From Opisthocomus hoazin (Eukaryota > Chordata > Aves > Opisthocomiformes > Opisthocomidae): a stretch of DNA of 64,000 nucleotides. Under the pieces are notes generated by a model. The model worked only from the letters and a program-made list of their open reading frames with translations, was not told the DNA's origin and ran no database searches. The stretch is from NCBI RefSeq assembly GCF_030867145.1, contig NC_134415.1, forward strand, positions 11,262,417-11,326,416, given 5' to 3'. A program made the position numbers and the translations under genes. The first letter of the stretch is position 1. Each line of letters begins with the position of its first letter. This document shows positions 27,701 through 40,500 of this stretch, in pieces.

Positions 27701-29730
27701 CACTTCAGAGATCCTAGCAAGGCTGGGTGATGCTAGTTTAAAATTCAGTTGACAGAAATGGAAGTTTAATGCTCTACAGGCTGAACAAGAGTTAACAGAT
27801 CTAGGAGAAATGCAAATTTATTATAGATTACTAATTTCTCTGCAGAATAAGAACTTGAACAATGGTATATTGAAATGATATAGGTTGTCGGAAATCCTAT
27901 GTCCAGTCTGGTTGCTGAAACAAACTTACGAGCTTTATCGTAGAAAAATACAAAATGGACACAGGATGCCAATCGCAACCGCGAGTTTCAAAATCTCAGG
28001 GATGAGAGAAAGCAGACACCTGTTCCAAGAGCCTCTGGTAACACCAGGCAAAACTGCCAGATGACACTTCTAAGCAAGGCCGTAGGGCAAGACTATTTTC
28101 AAAAGCAGGTAAACGACTAAAATACGTACCTTGTGCTCCTAGCCCCTTAATTAAAAGTGAATGGCAATATGCCCAAACCCTGTTTCTGCCTGTGAGACAC
28201 AACACACAAGGGCACAGACGGATTGCAACCATTACTATCAGTAAGAGGTCAGCAAGCACTTTTTCTACTTTCAGTTGCAGTCGTACGAGTCCAAACCAGA
28301 ATACAGACCTGGAAAAGACTTCAGCAGTAGCTGGCATTCTGGCTGCATTTTTTGCCAGAACTGAAAGAAAAGACAGATCCTGGCATTTTAGAAGGAATAG
28401 TGGTGAGGAAAACTTTACTGGTCTTGAAAGGCACAGGTCACTATGCTGTGTAGTGAGCCCATATTGACAGGGTGGAGAGGTTTCAGAGTATCTAATGCAA
28501 GGCTCCCAATCTGAACTTGACTGGAGAGAAACTTGTCCTCGACAGGATGTCCTCCTTTACTCCATGTCTAGCCATTGTGTGGGAAATAAAGCTGGAGATG
28601 TGAAAAGAATGCTTTAAAAGCTGAAAAATCAAACTCAAGTCCTTATTGGGTTTTAGTGATTTATGTGCTCACGCTCTTCAACATTTAGCTGTTGTGAAGA
28701 AATATCACTGATGACAGAGGACTATCCACAGAGTCAGAGTTTCCTCACTCTACCAATAGCCCTGATATAAAAAAATCTCATCACTATAAATCCTTATAAA
28801 CATTGCAAGACTCTCAAATAGAAAATGTTTTATGAGAGGGGGTCAAACACTCAAAAATTTTGATAAGTGTACTAATGATGTGTAATGAACACTTCAAGGT
28901 GATGCATACTTCATATTTGTATATGGACAGTGAATTACCTTTGGCACATTTTCTTGGCCCTGGTTGTTACCTTCCATTTAAGTGCAGAAGCTTTGCCAGA
29001 ATCATCTATAAATTCAGGGAGACTTATCCTGTGGAGATGGACTCTTACATCTTTAACAATACCAAATTTCTTTCTTAGTTCGTTATCTTCTTCCTGACGT
29101 GCTTCTTTCCCATTTCTTTTTTGCAAGCCTTCTTTGGATAGGAATGCAGTCTTGCTGAGGAACTGAAACAAGAGAGTAGAACTTGACTATCTGACTGAGT
29201 GTTGGATAGCCATTTTCCTCCCACCCCAGTTTAACATCACAGCTTGTTTCTTTATTCTCCCCTACTTCCGTGATGTGGCTTTGCAAGAAGAATTTAATTC
29301 AGGAGGGACCTTTCAAGCCAGGCCTCCTCTATTCTTTCACTGTTACTTTAAAATGTGATCATGATGGCACTCACCACCTGTTTTCAGAAACCCCACCTTC
29401 TCCCTTGGGAAACATATTGCCACTATACTAAATTCAGTCCTACTGTTCTCTAAATAGCAACAGGCTGCTCCCATTAAGTGCAGTACTTCTGTCCTGCTCA
29501 AATACTAAAAAATCTTGATATATGTCAAGATGGATTTTTTCCTCAGCATTATTTAATTATATTTTCTTTTTAAACTGTAAAGTCTTACAGACCTGCAAGC
29601 CTTACTTTGATTTACTCTACAGTGATTGTGTCCAATGGAGTTGCGTTTGACTTCTCCATAAAAGCGAAATCAAAACCAAGTCACTCATCTTTCACAGCGC
29701 TTGTCCTGTTATAAATATGCTGGATAATGC
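24800..29730. other. AT-rich intergenic DNA
   Basis: No supportable gene or young interspersed repeat. A C-rich run lies at about 26142-26158. Overlapping frames on both strands at 28.0-28.47 kb lack motifs and splice context. Confidence 0.45.
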
Positions 29731-29733
29731 ACT

Positions 29734-31059
29734 TTACGTTCGGCTATATCTAAGAAGAAAGTAATTTACTGTCCGTACATAGACATTTAACTGATCATCA
29801 TAGGTTACTACCTGTTGTCTTTTTCTAGTAGAAGGGGAGTGCTGCTTAGGCTGAGAGATGGTAGTCATCCTGTGTGGGGAGAAATGTGTTGCATTTGAAG
29901 TTTCATCTTGGTGTGTGGGAGTAGAAAGGGTTGTAAGACATTTTATGTTCTGTTTTTCAACACACTGTCTTGGCAGCAGTGGATGTGGAACTCTGGCCGT
30001 TACAACACAGATAGAACTACATGCAATGGGCCAAACTATGGTCTTCCTAAGCAACATATCATCGCCATGTATTTCCATTTCTGGTGACGGAGCTTCATGC
30101 CTCGTTAGATAGAGAAGGTAGAGTTGCGAATTATAGATCACTATAGCATGTCCCTTAAAGAGAGGAATTTCTGGTTGCTCTCCAGTAGGACTGACAGATG
30201 AAAGTGTTAATGTATTCTTATAATCTTTATTCCTGACATTGATCAGTGATTTCAAAATTTCTGTAACTACACTGTTAGATGACTTTACAATAAATTTATA
30301 TGATCTTGCTGTCTTTCCATATAGCTCTTCTTGTGCAAGCTGTTTCACTGGAGTTATATGGGAACACTTCACATCTCCAATTACTACATCAGGACTAGAA
30401 CAGTGTCTTGTTAAGTTTGGGCTGATTGCTATTAAAGGCTTTGGGAAAATGTCCCAAAGGTGGCTGGAAGTCTCTTTCATCTTTATTACTGGCCATATAT
30501 AAGTTACAGTTGGTATTTCTGTAGCTTGCCTTGCTTCAGAGACATTTTCAGCTCTGGTTGACAGTAGTTACTGCATTTTAGGTGGGAAAGAAGAAAGTGG
30601 TATTGATGTGATTTTGGCTTCAGGTGGTATCTCTAGATCATGTTTTAAAACATGTTCTTGAGGTTCTTCAGAGGTTCCTGAAACTGATGTTGTGTCCTCT
30701 TGGTCAGCATGAGTTAGTGAGAGGCACCTTTGCAGAGTGCTTTTCAACTGAGGTTTCATTACTCTGAGTATTAAAAACTGTTGAGAACTTTCCTCTCTCA
30801 GCAGAGGTCATGCCAACATTTTCTAGCGTGTCAACACTTCTGGTAGAAAAATCTTCTTTGCTATTCAATTTCTGATACTCTAGAATCCAAGCAGATGTAG
30901 TACTGGCTTCTGTGTTCAGAAAAGCACCAGACAGATGAGCTGCTGTTATTAGGCAGTTGTATACATTGGCAAGGCTTCCAGAGGAAAGAGAATGCAGAAG
31001 GAGCTTCAGTAGGTCTCATCTATCTTCGTCTCTTTCCCAAAGGGCTTCATTTATGCAGC
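29734..31059 (-). pseudogene. Broken coding remnant of an unrecognised protein
   Basis: About 1.3 kb of minus-strand sequence reads as one protein interrupted by three lesions. Read N to C, the lesions are an in-frame TGA at 31018-31016 in EDR(stop)DLLKLLLHSL, a frameshift near 30720-30700, and an in-frame TAA at 30570-30568 after SSFPPKMQ. The last part is open for about 278 codons down to the stop at 29736-29734, far longer than chance allows in such AT-rich DNA. Visible stretches include SLANVYNCLITAAHLSGAF, EEPQEHVLKHDLEIPPEAK, KGHAIVIYNSQLYLLYL and QLNVYVRTVNYFLLRY. There are no membrane segments or catalytic motifs I can name, and the Ser/Thr-rich makeup suggests a fast-evolving protein. 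No poly-A tail follows the stop, so a retrocopy is not shown. It could be the decayed large exon of a lost gene. Confidence 0.5.
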
Positions 31060-31289
31060 CTGACACACTTAAAAGTTAATTTGAATTACAATGTGAATAT
31101 ATATTTGTAAATGCACAGAGTGATTTTTTTCTAGTTAAAATAAATCAATTAAAACTCCAAAATATATTTATGATTTAAGTATTAACTAAAGCTCATCTAG
31201 CCAGTAGGATTTTTCTGCAATAATAATTTGTTTTGACATACTTCGAATCTTGAATCAAGTTGGCTGTGAGTTTCTGCTCACTTCAGTAG

Positions 31290-31842
31290 TGTCGTAGTTT
31301 AACCTGGCAGCCAGCAACTAAGCACTTAGACAGACACTCGCTCACCCCTTCCCTTCCCCCCCAGCGGGATGGAGAGCAGAAAAGGACAAAAGGGGAAACT
31401 CATGGGTTGAGATAAAGACAGTTTAATAAGACAAAAAAGTAATTACTAACTAATATTAACAATTATAATAATTAATATGCAAACCAAACTATATACAATT
31501 CACAGCCCCCCAAAAAAGTTCGAACTCCCATACAAAAGAGGATTCAAACTCCCAGGAAATCGAAAAGCCGACAGCCTTCCTGCCCTCTGGCCAAGCCCAT
31601 TCATAAACTGAGCATGGCATCTACGGTATGGAATACTTCCATGGGCCAGCTTGGTGGTCTGTGTGGCTATGGTCCCTCCCAGCTCCTGCACCCCTGCTGA
31701 ACCTTGTTCACCACCTTAGCTGAACATGAGGAGACTGGAAAAAGTCCTTGATTCATAGCAACAGCTGAAAACACCAGTGTATTATCAACTATATCAAAAA
31801 CACAGCAGCTACTGAGGGGAAAATTAACTCCAAACCAGGACA
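31290..31842 (-). mobile_element. ERVL-type solo LTR with perfect 5-bp target duplication
   Basis: On the minus strand it starts TGTCCTGGTTTGGAG and ends GGTTAAACTACGACA, the TG...CA termini of avian ERVL-type LTRs. Inside is the characteristic TTATTAAACTGTCTTTATCT stretch near 31405-31425. Length is 553 bp. The flanking pentamers agtag at 31285-31289 and 31843-31847 are identical. No internal viral coding region is attached, so it is a solo LTR left by recombination. Confidence 0.88.
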
Positions 31843-31904
31843 AGTAGCAATTTGCCCAATTGTGCAAACTGCTGGTGGACAGGATCTCTTTTGTTTAGAT
31901 GTAG

Positions 31905-32006
31905 CATTCCCTCATGTAAGAAGATGCAATCTTAGATACTGTGCCATTAAAATCACATTCCCTCATGTAAGAAGATGCAATCTTAGATACTGTGCCATTA
32001 AAATCA
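31905..32006. repeat. Perfect 51-bp tandem duplication
   Basis: 31905-31955 and 31956-32006 are identical by eye, each beginning cattccctcatgtaagaaga. Complete identity implies a recent duplication, a copy-number polymorphism or an assembly artefact. It lies about 60 bp from the solo LTR. Confidence 0.92.
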
Positions 32007-32009
32007 ATG

Positions 32010-35000
32010 CACATTTCTAATAAAAATGGTCTTGATCAAAGATGTTCAGAATCAATTTTGTACTTTGCTTGCAGAACTATTTGACTTCAGTGATCACTCC
32101 TACCTACACTACTCTTAGCTGTAGCAGAATCAGACCCAGTAGCTTTGCCATGGCTTTTAATAAAGATGTACAAAACCATCAAGTTTGGATGCTTATCCCA
32201 TACACATGAAGACATTCTAAGCACAAGTGTAACTGTAAAATGCTAAACAACTATAAATACACAGTTGAATTTACAGTAGAAGGAAACACGAACTTTAAAT
32301 TTGTATCATGCGAAAGGCAAAGACTCTGAGATAGATTAAAAACCAATTAATTTTGAATTAACTGATCTTATTCCAATGGTTATGTTCTCCTAGGAATAGC
32401 CTACTAATCTTAGTAGTACAGACTTGATTTTGTAGAAAGTAAACATAAACACTCACATTACTTGCATATCAATCACACAACTTTAAGGTGTTTCTTAGCC
32501 TTCCTGAATATCAAAAACCACAGTGAATTCTCGCCTCCGTAACTGAAGAGGTTCTACTTCTTAACATACAAAAAGAAATGTAATACAGATGAGTTCAGTG
32601 AGCCTTTGTTTAGGATCACGTAAATTAATGTTCCTGAGTTCTTTTAACTAGTAAAAATGAATAAATTGAAAAATAAAATTACATTTCCTCCTCATCTAGG
32701 CTGTACCTCCTGCATTTACGATGCATACATCTAAGTGTAATCACATAATGCCAGGAGTCTAATCAAGAATAACCAGAAATAATTATGTCAATTGTCAACA
32801 AATTATTTGAATAATTGATTGCACATAGAGGATGAGTGAGACCTTCTATAAAAGCAGACTGTAAATCCATTATTTCTCCTTTGCTTTCTCTCACAAGTTT
32901 TTTTTTGGTTTTTCACTTCTGGTTTTAGGGATTCTATCTACCTCCAGCATTGTGATGTGATAAAGCTGGGACAGGTCTCCTGCCCCAGAAAGTCTCTTAC
33001 AGGCCTCTGCATTAGCCTTTGCACTCTTTTCATTAGCCCTCAGTACTGGTCCATTAAATGTTCATCTTCTGCTGTGCAACCGAAGGAATGGTTCCTCTGG
33101 AGTGATTGCTGAGTAACAAGGAATTCACTGTTATCTTTCCAGCAATGTGAGAGTTTCTGCAATATTCCTAAATAAAACCAAAAAAGAATCCCAAGGACAC
33201 AAATTGTTGACACATATCTTAAAAACCAGAAAGCCTCACAAACCCAGAGACACAGCAATTAAACTGAAATAAAAAAGAGAAGAAGAAAGGTTTGTTGTTT
33301 TGAGGCAAAGAAATCCTGATTAACTGTGAAAGCAGCTGAAACAGAGACAAATATGGCTGCAGAAAAGAAAGACTCCCTGATTCTCAGAAGCTGTAACTCT
33401 ACTCTGAAGGCTCTGAATTGATTGATGTAGTGATAGGGCTCATTGCCATAATCTCAAATTTTGCTCTCTAGAGTCCTATGTGCCATGTAAAGACTTTCTA
33501 GCTAGCTGTCATTGCCAAACAAATCCCACTGAAAGCACAAACAAGCAAACAAAACTTGCTGTACAAATCTGACCTATTGTGCCACTGCTGTAGGCGAGTC
33601 TCCTGAGGTCACGGACTGTCAGGGTGGCTCAGAGAGGTGTGAGCTGCCCCATTCTTCTTGCAGGTACCCAACAGCTTTGTGAGTATCAGCACTGTTAAAG
33701 CTGTTTAGTTCCTCTTGCCAGCACACACAGACAAGCACACTTTGTGCCACTACCACTGAACAGTGCAGAGGATATATTTTTTGCTGTGCTCATCATAGAG
33801 GTGCCAAGACCCCTTTACAGACTACAACTGGGAGAGCAGGGAATGTAACCTAGATCTTTGACAAATTTTTGCTGCACTGATGGTGCTAAACTTGTGGCCT
33901 GTCAGCTTGGTATGACTCACTGGAATTATTATTTTGGCCTATGACCTGCTCCTAGTCCCTTCACAGAACCATTTAGCAGCCAGTGGCAGGTCCAGAAAAA
34001 GTATTTGTTAGTGGCAGCATGCCCCCAGCCACCATCTTGCCAGGGCAATTCAGGACCACTACAGGATACGTGTGTACGTATATACAGCACATTCTGCACA
34101 TGAATTTAGCCTGCTGGTCCTAGGACTCTGATCCAGGCATATCTAAATGCACCAATTTTTCAGTCATCTTGGGCACATTCATCTCCTCCTTTGCCTTTGG
34201 AGGACTTTCTGTTTCTTGTTTGGCCAGAAAATTTAGGCATCAGTTCTCTATGCTGTCCCTCAGAATGAAAAAAGCAAAAGCTTAGGTGCTTGACTGTGGT
34301 GAATCTAAAATAAGACCACTCTAAAAATCCCACGCGTCACTGAGGACTGTGTTAATGCAAGTATTACATAAATTATTAACATTTTCAGTCCTAACTCCTT
34401 GCCATGCACAGCAACCAGTAGACTGACCTTATCTATGAGTGCTGGAAGAACCAAGGAGTCTCAATTCCAGCATTTTATTGGCAGCAGATAGCAGCAAATC
34501 ACCCTGATGAGAAGTGTGTTGTACCTTACAGTTCTGGCAGTGCACATCTTACTGTACAGCAGTGACTGTGGTTGTATAATGTTGTTAGTCCCAGAGTTTA
34601 AGAGATAACAACTTGTGTCATGGATCTCAAGGTCCCCAATGCAATTTAAAAAAGAATGACTATATTCAATACCTTAAGATGTCCTTGTTTACACACAAAA
34701 AAAACTACCAAAAAATCCTCCATTCTTCTTCCACCTTAAAACTAACTGACCGCAAAGCAGAGCCTCAGACTTAGGAAGTAAGCAGCACAGATTCCCTTAT
34801 TGCTTTTAGCTTATGCACGCAAATCTTTTCCATCTGGAGTGATCTTATAATCTAAATTTTATAATTGGGACTCACCACTGCCCTAGCTTCATCAGAGATG
34901 AAAACAGCAAAGAGTCTTAGGAGAACTTACAAAAATATTAGAACTCAAATTTTTTTCTTTATTTTTGATAAAAATGTGCATATGAATACTAAAACCATGA

Positions 35001-36370
35001 ATTTACAGGAACATTTGTATTCTAATTAGATTTTCACTTGTATAACTTTGGCTTGGCATTTTAGTTTGGTTATAACGTTCCTTATCATATAGCAACAATT
35101 CAGGGGGATTTCAAGGCTATATCTGAGAAAAAACTTGGATTTCCTGAAATACAGGCACGACTGCTGCTGGCGTGGCATAGACTATTTTTGCCTGGACTCA
35201 ATCTAATGTATAGCCAAAGTGCCTTTCAGTTGTTACATCAGAAGTCTCTTAAAACACAGCATCTGCTTTGTTAAGTACCCTTATTTCAACATCAGCTCTA
35301 CATGGAAGGATCACACAGGTCTATAAAGTCTCTAGGGCTTTGTGGCGTATCTTACAAAACACAGGTATGGCACGGGTCACTAGATCTGCTGTGTGGTTTA
35401 ACGTATGCAATTTCTTCCCTTTGGCAACAGGTGGCCTGCACTTAGGCTATCAAAAATGCTGTAATGTTCAGGGAGAGAGCAGTTTGGAGACCTACTAAAA
35501 TGGAAAAATATTTTGGTGTTAGGACACTATTGTAACAGTTCTCTGACTTAGTTTCTCAAATTATGGGTCAACTGTTTATGTGAAGTGCTGTTTTTTGAGA
35601 AGCAAATGTTAGTATGCAGGTTAGCGGCCTCTAAAGGGACCATGTTCTGCGGATAGCAATCCCTCCTCCAGGAACTGAACACGAGCATGGTATGTAAATC
35701 AGAATGGAAAACACCCTGTGAGTCTAAGCCTGAACTGTCCTGCCCCACCTCCAAAGGCTGTGAGGACTCTCGTTCATAGTTTTTCTGTCTCCCACAACCC
35801 TGCTGCCCTCTTGCAGCTGAGGTTCCCCTCACTGGCTCTTTAACCAAGGCTATGACTCTGGCACAGAAACTTGTATTAATCTTCACAGCAGAATTGTGTG
35901 TGGCGGAGGGGGGTGTGTGTCATCAAACATGATTTACTTACAGCTCAGTGGTGCTTCTGAATGCTTGCAAGAGCTAAATAATCACCTCATCAAATGCGCC
36001 ATTCCACCGCATGCAGTTCACTGCCTTGCACCAGTCATGCTGCGGAGGACTAATTACACACAATATGTGATAAGGGTCCTTCTAGCCCTTTCCCAGCCTC
36101 TGACAGTGGCCAAAAGTGGAGGCCCAGCAATAATTCGAGAGGAGGGCATGCACATGGTGATACTTTTCTCGAACACCCCCCAGATGCCAGCAGTAGAGGC
36201 ACAAGGCCTTCCTAAACCAGCAATGTTTTTTCCGTGGATTTTCTGCTGTGTGGCACCACCCACATGCACAGCAGCTTCCACCCCACAGCGGTGCCTGGCT
36301 GGGTCACACACAGTCGCAGAACTTCCTCAAGCCCACAGTTCTGGGGACAAACTGCCCTTCCCAGTAAGGC
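32010..36370. other. AT-rich intergenic DNA
   Basis: Nothing recognisable. The frames at 35.55-36.46 kb have no motifs, and the part near 36.3 kb is the edge of the GC-rich island. Confidence 0.45.
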
Positions 36371-36374
36371 TGGC

Positions 36375-37430
36375 ATGGGCTGGGCCGGGCCGGGAACGGC
36401 AGGAGGGTGTGCGGTTCAGTGACCATTACAGTTGGAGCGCGGGTGCCATGCCGGAGGAGTAACCATCGGCTGCTACAACAATGCCAACAGTGGAGAACCT
36501 TCCAGACCCGGGGGGCCACGAGCACCGCTGCTGGACACCAGCCACCGCTGGGCACCATGGGGTTTCAATGGCCACTCCAGCACCGGGTTCTCCCGGCCCC
36601 AGGCCCGCAGGCACTTTGCGCCCTGCGTGGCCGTACCTGCCCCACCGACCCGACGGGCCTTCCTTCTGCGCCCACCTCCCCTCCCCGCCGCGGGGCAGGG
36701 CCTTTCTTGCCATCCGCACTGTGGCACAAACGCTCACGTCCCGGTACCTGTGTCCGTTCAGCCGCCACAGGGCCGCAGCGGAGGGGTCCCCACCGCCCGG
36801 GGTGGCTGGCTGGGCTCGCAGAGCGGGTCCCAACCCTGCCCGTGGGAGGGGGCTCCCCTGGCCCCCCTCCGGCCTGCCCCGCCGCACGGCCCGGCTGCGC
36901 TTCCCCTCAGGCCCAGGGCACCTCACCGACCCCTTCAGAGGCACTCGCTCTCCAGCCAGGCCCTCACCAGGGACAGGGGAGAGACGTTACCCAGCCCAGC
37001 TCTCCTTCCTGATCGTCCCTCGGTGCTGGCTCCCCTCCGTTGCCAGGCCGTGTTCCTGAGACAGAGCAGAAGCCAACTTACCAGGCCGCGGCCAAGGCGA
37101 GCGCTGAGGCCTGCAGACAGCCCTCCTCCCTCCTGGGCACCTCAGGGCTGCAGAGGGGGCACCCCGGCCCCTGCCATCCCTTGCTGCCTCCAGCAAGGGC
37201 TCGCCCAAGCCCCAGTTGTTTCTCCTCGGCTGCCAGGCCTGGGCGAGGGGTCTCTCCCACAGAGGGGCTACGACAGACGACGGCCATGCACCAGGGCCTC
37301 CCCCTTGGGCCGGCCAGGCATCGCCATGGGGCAGCTCCCCCAGCCCACCGGGGAGAGGGGTCTGTGCTCCCCGCCGCTTCTCCACGCTGGGAACAGCCAC
37401 AGAAAGCGTTTGAGTAAGCAGTCAATTTAA
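36375..37430. promoter_or_regulatory. Orphan GC-rich, CpG-containing island
   Basis: About 1 kb of very GC-rich sequence, by eye with some 70 CpG dinucleotides, sits between AT-rich flanks. Several long frames overlap on both strands (for example 36432-37430 plus and 37078-37809 minus). They are compositionally biased (Pro, Arg, Gly, Ala), mutually overlapping and without motifs, so I read them as shadows. It may be an unannotated promoter, perhaps of a non-coding RNA. No associated exon is recognised. Confidence 0.45.
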
Positions 37431-37449
37431 TCTGAAACACTTTAATGGG

Positions 37450-37530
37450 GTATTCACAGAAGCACAGAATCCCTTGGGTTAAGAGGGGCCTCTTGCGATC
37501 ACCTCGTCCTGCCCTGCCACAGCACAGGGG
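37450..37530 (-). mobile_element. Degraded CR1 3'-end fragment
   Basis: The plus strand cacagaagcacagaatccct followed by gggttaagaggggcctctt matches the layout of the CR1 3' terminus (atcacagaatcacagaat, gggttggaagggacct), heavily diverged. It is short, so the call is tentative. Confidence 0.5.
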
Positions 37531-40500
37531 TTTATGCAATGAGTTGTGGCCTGGTTCGCTCACAGTGCGATGAGCTTTGAAATGGCTTGCAGTTTCAGAG
37601 AGCGCTGGAAATAAGCAAGCCACTTTATTGTTCCCATTCGGTGAGTAGCTCCTCTTGAAAAACTGCTCAGAGCGGTCAGACATTTTATTTGACTCTAATG
37701 AGTGAAATAAAGCTAGAGAAATATAAACCAGAGATATAAAGTAGCTGGTGAGATGCATCATGAAGATAACCACCCGGTGCTCCAAGACTGAAAGTCTTAC
37801 CACCTTCACTGAGTTTCTCCAGCAGCCATTAGGTTAAATTCAGCCTGAAACATGAATTTCCTGGGATTGTTCACTGTCAGCCACCTCCTGCCAACGATTT
37901 TTGCATTTAGTCAGAGGACATGTTTCATACCTGTCATGTGAGGTGAACATCTGCTGTCTGTGGCTGCCCATGGCTGTAAGGTTGCCCATGTTCAGTATTT
38001 GCTCTTTCTTAGTGTCTAAGAATGCCCGAGAAATCAAGGCCACTTCCTCCCAGTCAGGTAATAAAAAAGATAGTCCTTGCCCCAGAGAGCTTATGAAGCA
38101 GAAACTTCAGAGAGAGGACAAGGATTTTTTTCCCTGTTCCTGCTGACCTACAGAGTTTTTCTGAAATGATATCCTGCTGTGTAACAGGCAGGAGCAAGGA
38201 GCATAAAGCAACGTATGTGGCTCTAGCTCATACAACTGCTTTACTGTGGGCAAGCCCAGGAATAACCCTGACCTTCATCACTGTCTCTGATTGTGACAGG
38301 ACATTCTACATTAGCCATAGGCCACTTATGTGCCTATCAGCAGGTGGGAGTGAGAAACAGATGATGGAGAGGAAGGCAAGAGACGAGCTGAAGAACAAGG
38401 TGAAGAACAAGGTAAAGAGCAAAGTGAATTGCTGACAATTTTGCTCTTCCCTCTCCTTTCCTCTTTGCCACCAGCTTTTTTCTGTGAGCTGAGAGACAGT
38501 GAAAGTAAAGGAGAAGAAATACTCTGGCTGACTGTGATGTGCTCACCTACAGCTTTCAAAGGCTAAGAAGTATTTTAGGGAAGATGGGAGCTTTAGTGCA
38601 CAGATCCCACCGGGGAGAAAAGGATGCAGAGATGTTAACCCTAGCTAGTGACATCTCACTGGGGACAAAAAGGGCAATGGGCGTTCAGATTATGTACGTG
38701 TGTGTGAGTGTGTGTGTAGGAGGGAGGAATGTAATGTGGGGCAAAATTATCCATACATAATTCCCGTTTCAAAAAAGAGTAGCTTGGCTCTTCACTGTAC
38801 CAGAACTTCTGCTACCTCTCAGCTGGCGCATAGCCCTTCAATTTAAGCAGAAACCTCATACCCTTCCTCTGGCATTGCCTTTTCCTACACCTTGCAAAGC
38901 TGAATTTTATCTTTTGGTGCTACTCAAAGCTCAGTCCAGTCAGCCACAAATCAGAAAGGGAGACATGGCAGGAGGCTGTCTGAGCATTTTTGAAAACCGT
39001 TTTGCTATAACACTCGGAAACACTGCTTGGTGCAATCCTGCCTCACGGATCCTCTCTCCTCACCCGCAGCACTTGGTACCTATCCCCTTGTAATCACTCA
39101 TGACCTTACGTCTTCACCAAAAAAATTACTTTAAGAAGAAGGAAGAGGCAAAGAACCACCAGAATTGTCTCTGATGAGTTCCTATGACTCTGTCCTGGTA
39201 AAGAGGGCTGCAAACCAGAAGGCTGTGTTCCTTACCTGCTCTCAGCTTGAAGAGGGGGGGAGAAGGTTTCAATAGCAACTCTCTGTCTGCCTTTTCCCCC
39301 TTGATCTGGGAACTCGCTAATCAGTTAGGAAATAGTTCAGTGAAGGAGCATGTCACAGACACCAAGTAGATGTTAGACTTAATCTTGATGATTTTTTTTT
39401 TGTCTGCACAACTGTTTTGCTTAAATGCCTAGGGAAAAATTCCAATTTCAGTGGGTTCTGGACCAAGTCCTAGCATATCAAATACTTGCTAATAATACAC
39501 CCATGTTTATTTATCTCTTTCAGATGCTGATCGTCACATATAAATATGATATAGTGCACAGATTTTGAAAAGAGGTTGCCTCCTTCAGCTTGTGATAAAT
39601 CCTGGCTGGGAGCAATGCATAGCCTCAAAGGGAGAAACTTCAAAATTGGGAAAAGGCAAGCACCCCTCCATAGCCTGTACAGCCCGAGAGTGAGCCCTGA
39701 CTCCTTGCAGCACCAGAACAAAGAATGCCACAGGGACATGAGCACGGGCCTGCAAGGAATCAGCCAAAGACTGCACAGGCCCCAGAAAAATATGTTTTTT
39801 GTAGTGTTTCATATGAGCAACCTAATGCTGCCAGCGCGCTGCAGAGCAGTGCAGACACTGGAGCACGTAAGCTCTGTCGGATGCGAGCTCTGCCGGGTGC
39901 AGCCGCCCTGCACAGCTCGGCGTGTCGGCTCATCCCTCGTACCGCTGCTGTCAGGATTTCTTCATCATCCACATCCCAGCTAGGAGCGGACACTGTCCCT
40001 GTGCTTGGGAAGGGGGACATCTTAATTTCATTTCCATTTCATTTGCGGTGCTTGCCAGGAGGTGGCACAAGAGACTGGCTGGTCTGCCCGCACTGGCTCA
40101 CATAAAATGGACTTCCTTCTTAAAATGTCTGGCTAGCTTCTCCTTAGCCCATGTTCCTGATATCACCGTCAGGTGTATACTCCACAACAAATGAAAGTTC
40201 TCCAGATTTCTTATGGCACAGTAGTAATGCTTCTTTACACACACACAAAAAATGATGACATACGGATCAGATTGTGTCTGGGTATTAGAAGGTGCAAAGA
40301 AAAAGGTATTGACATGCCAGCTCTTCTGAGAGCGATAGAGTGACAAAGGAACTCCTCCTCGTGTCAGAAAGAGTAATCATCAAAACCCAGGATCTCATGC
40401 ACAGAAAAGGCACCCTTCCAGCAATCAAGCAGGGAACAGTTGGTGACACACCCAATAAGGGCCCTTAAACATATAAATGTGTTAGTACAGCTGTGCATAC

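Noticed and set aside
35896-36462. 188-codon plus frame
   Set aside because: Composition drifts into that of the GC island; no domain, and overlaps another frame on the opposite strand.
36407-37809. Long frames on both strands of the 36-37 kb island (up to 332 codons)
   Set aside because: Mutually overlapping, Pro/Arg/Gly/Ala-biased, no motif; expected from low stop frequency in GC-rich DNA.
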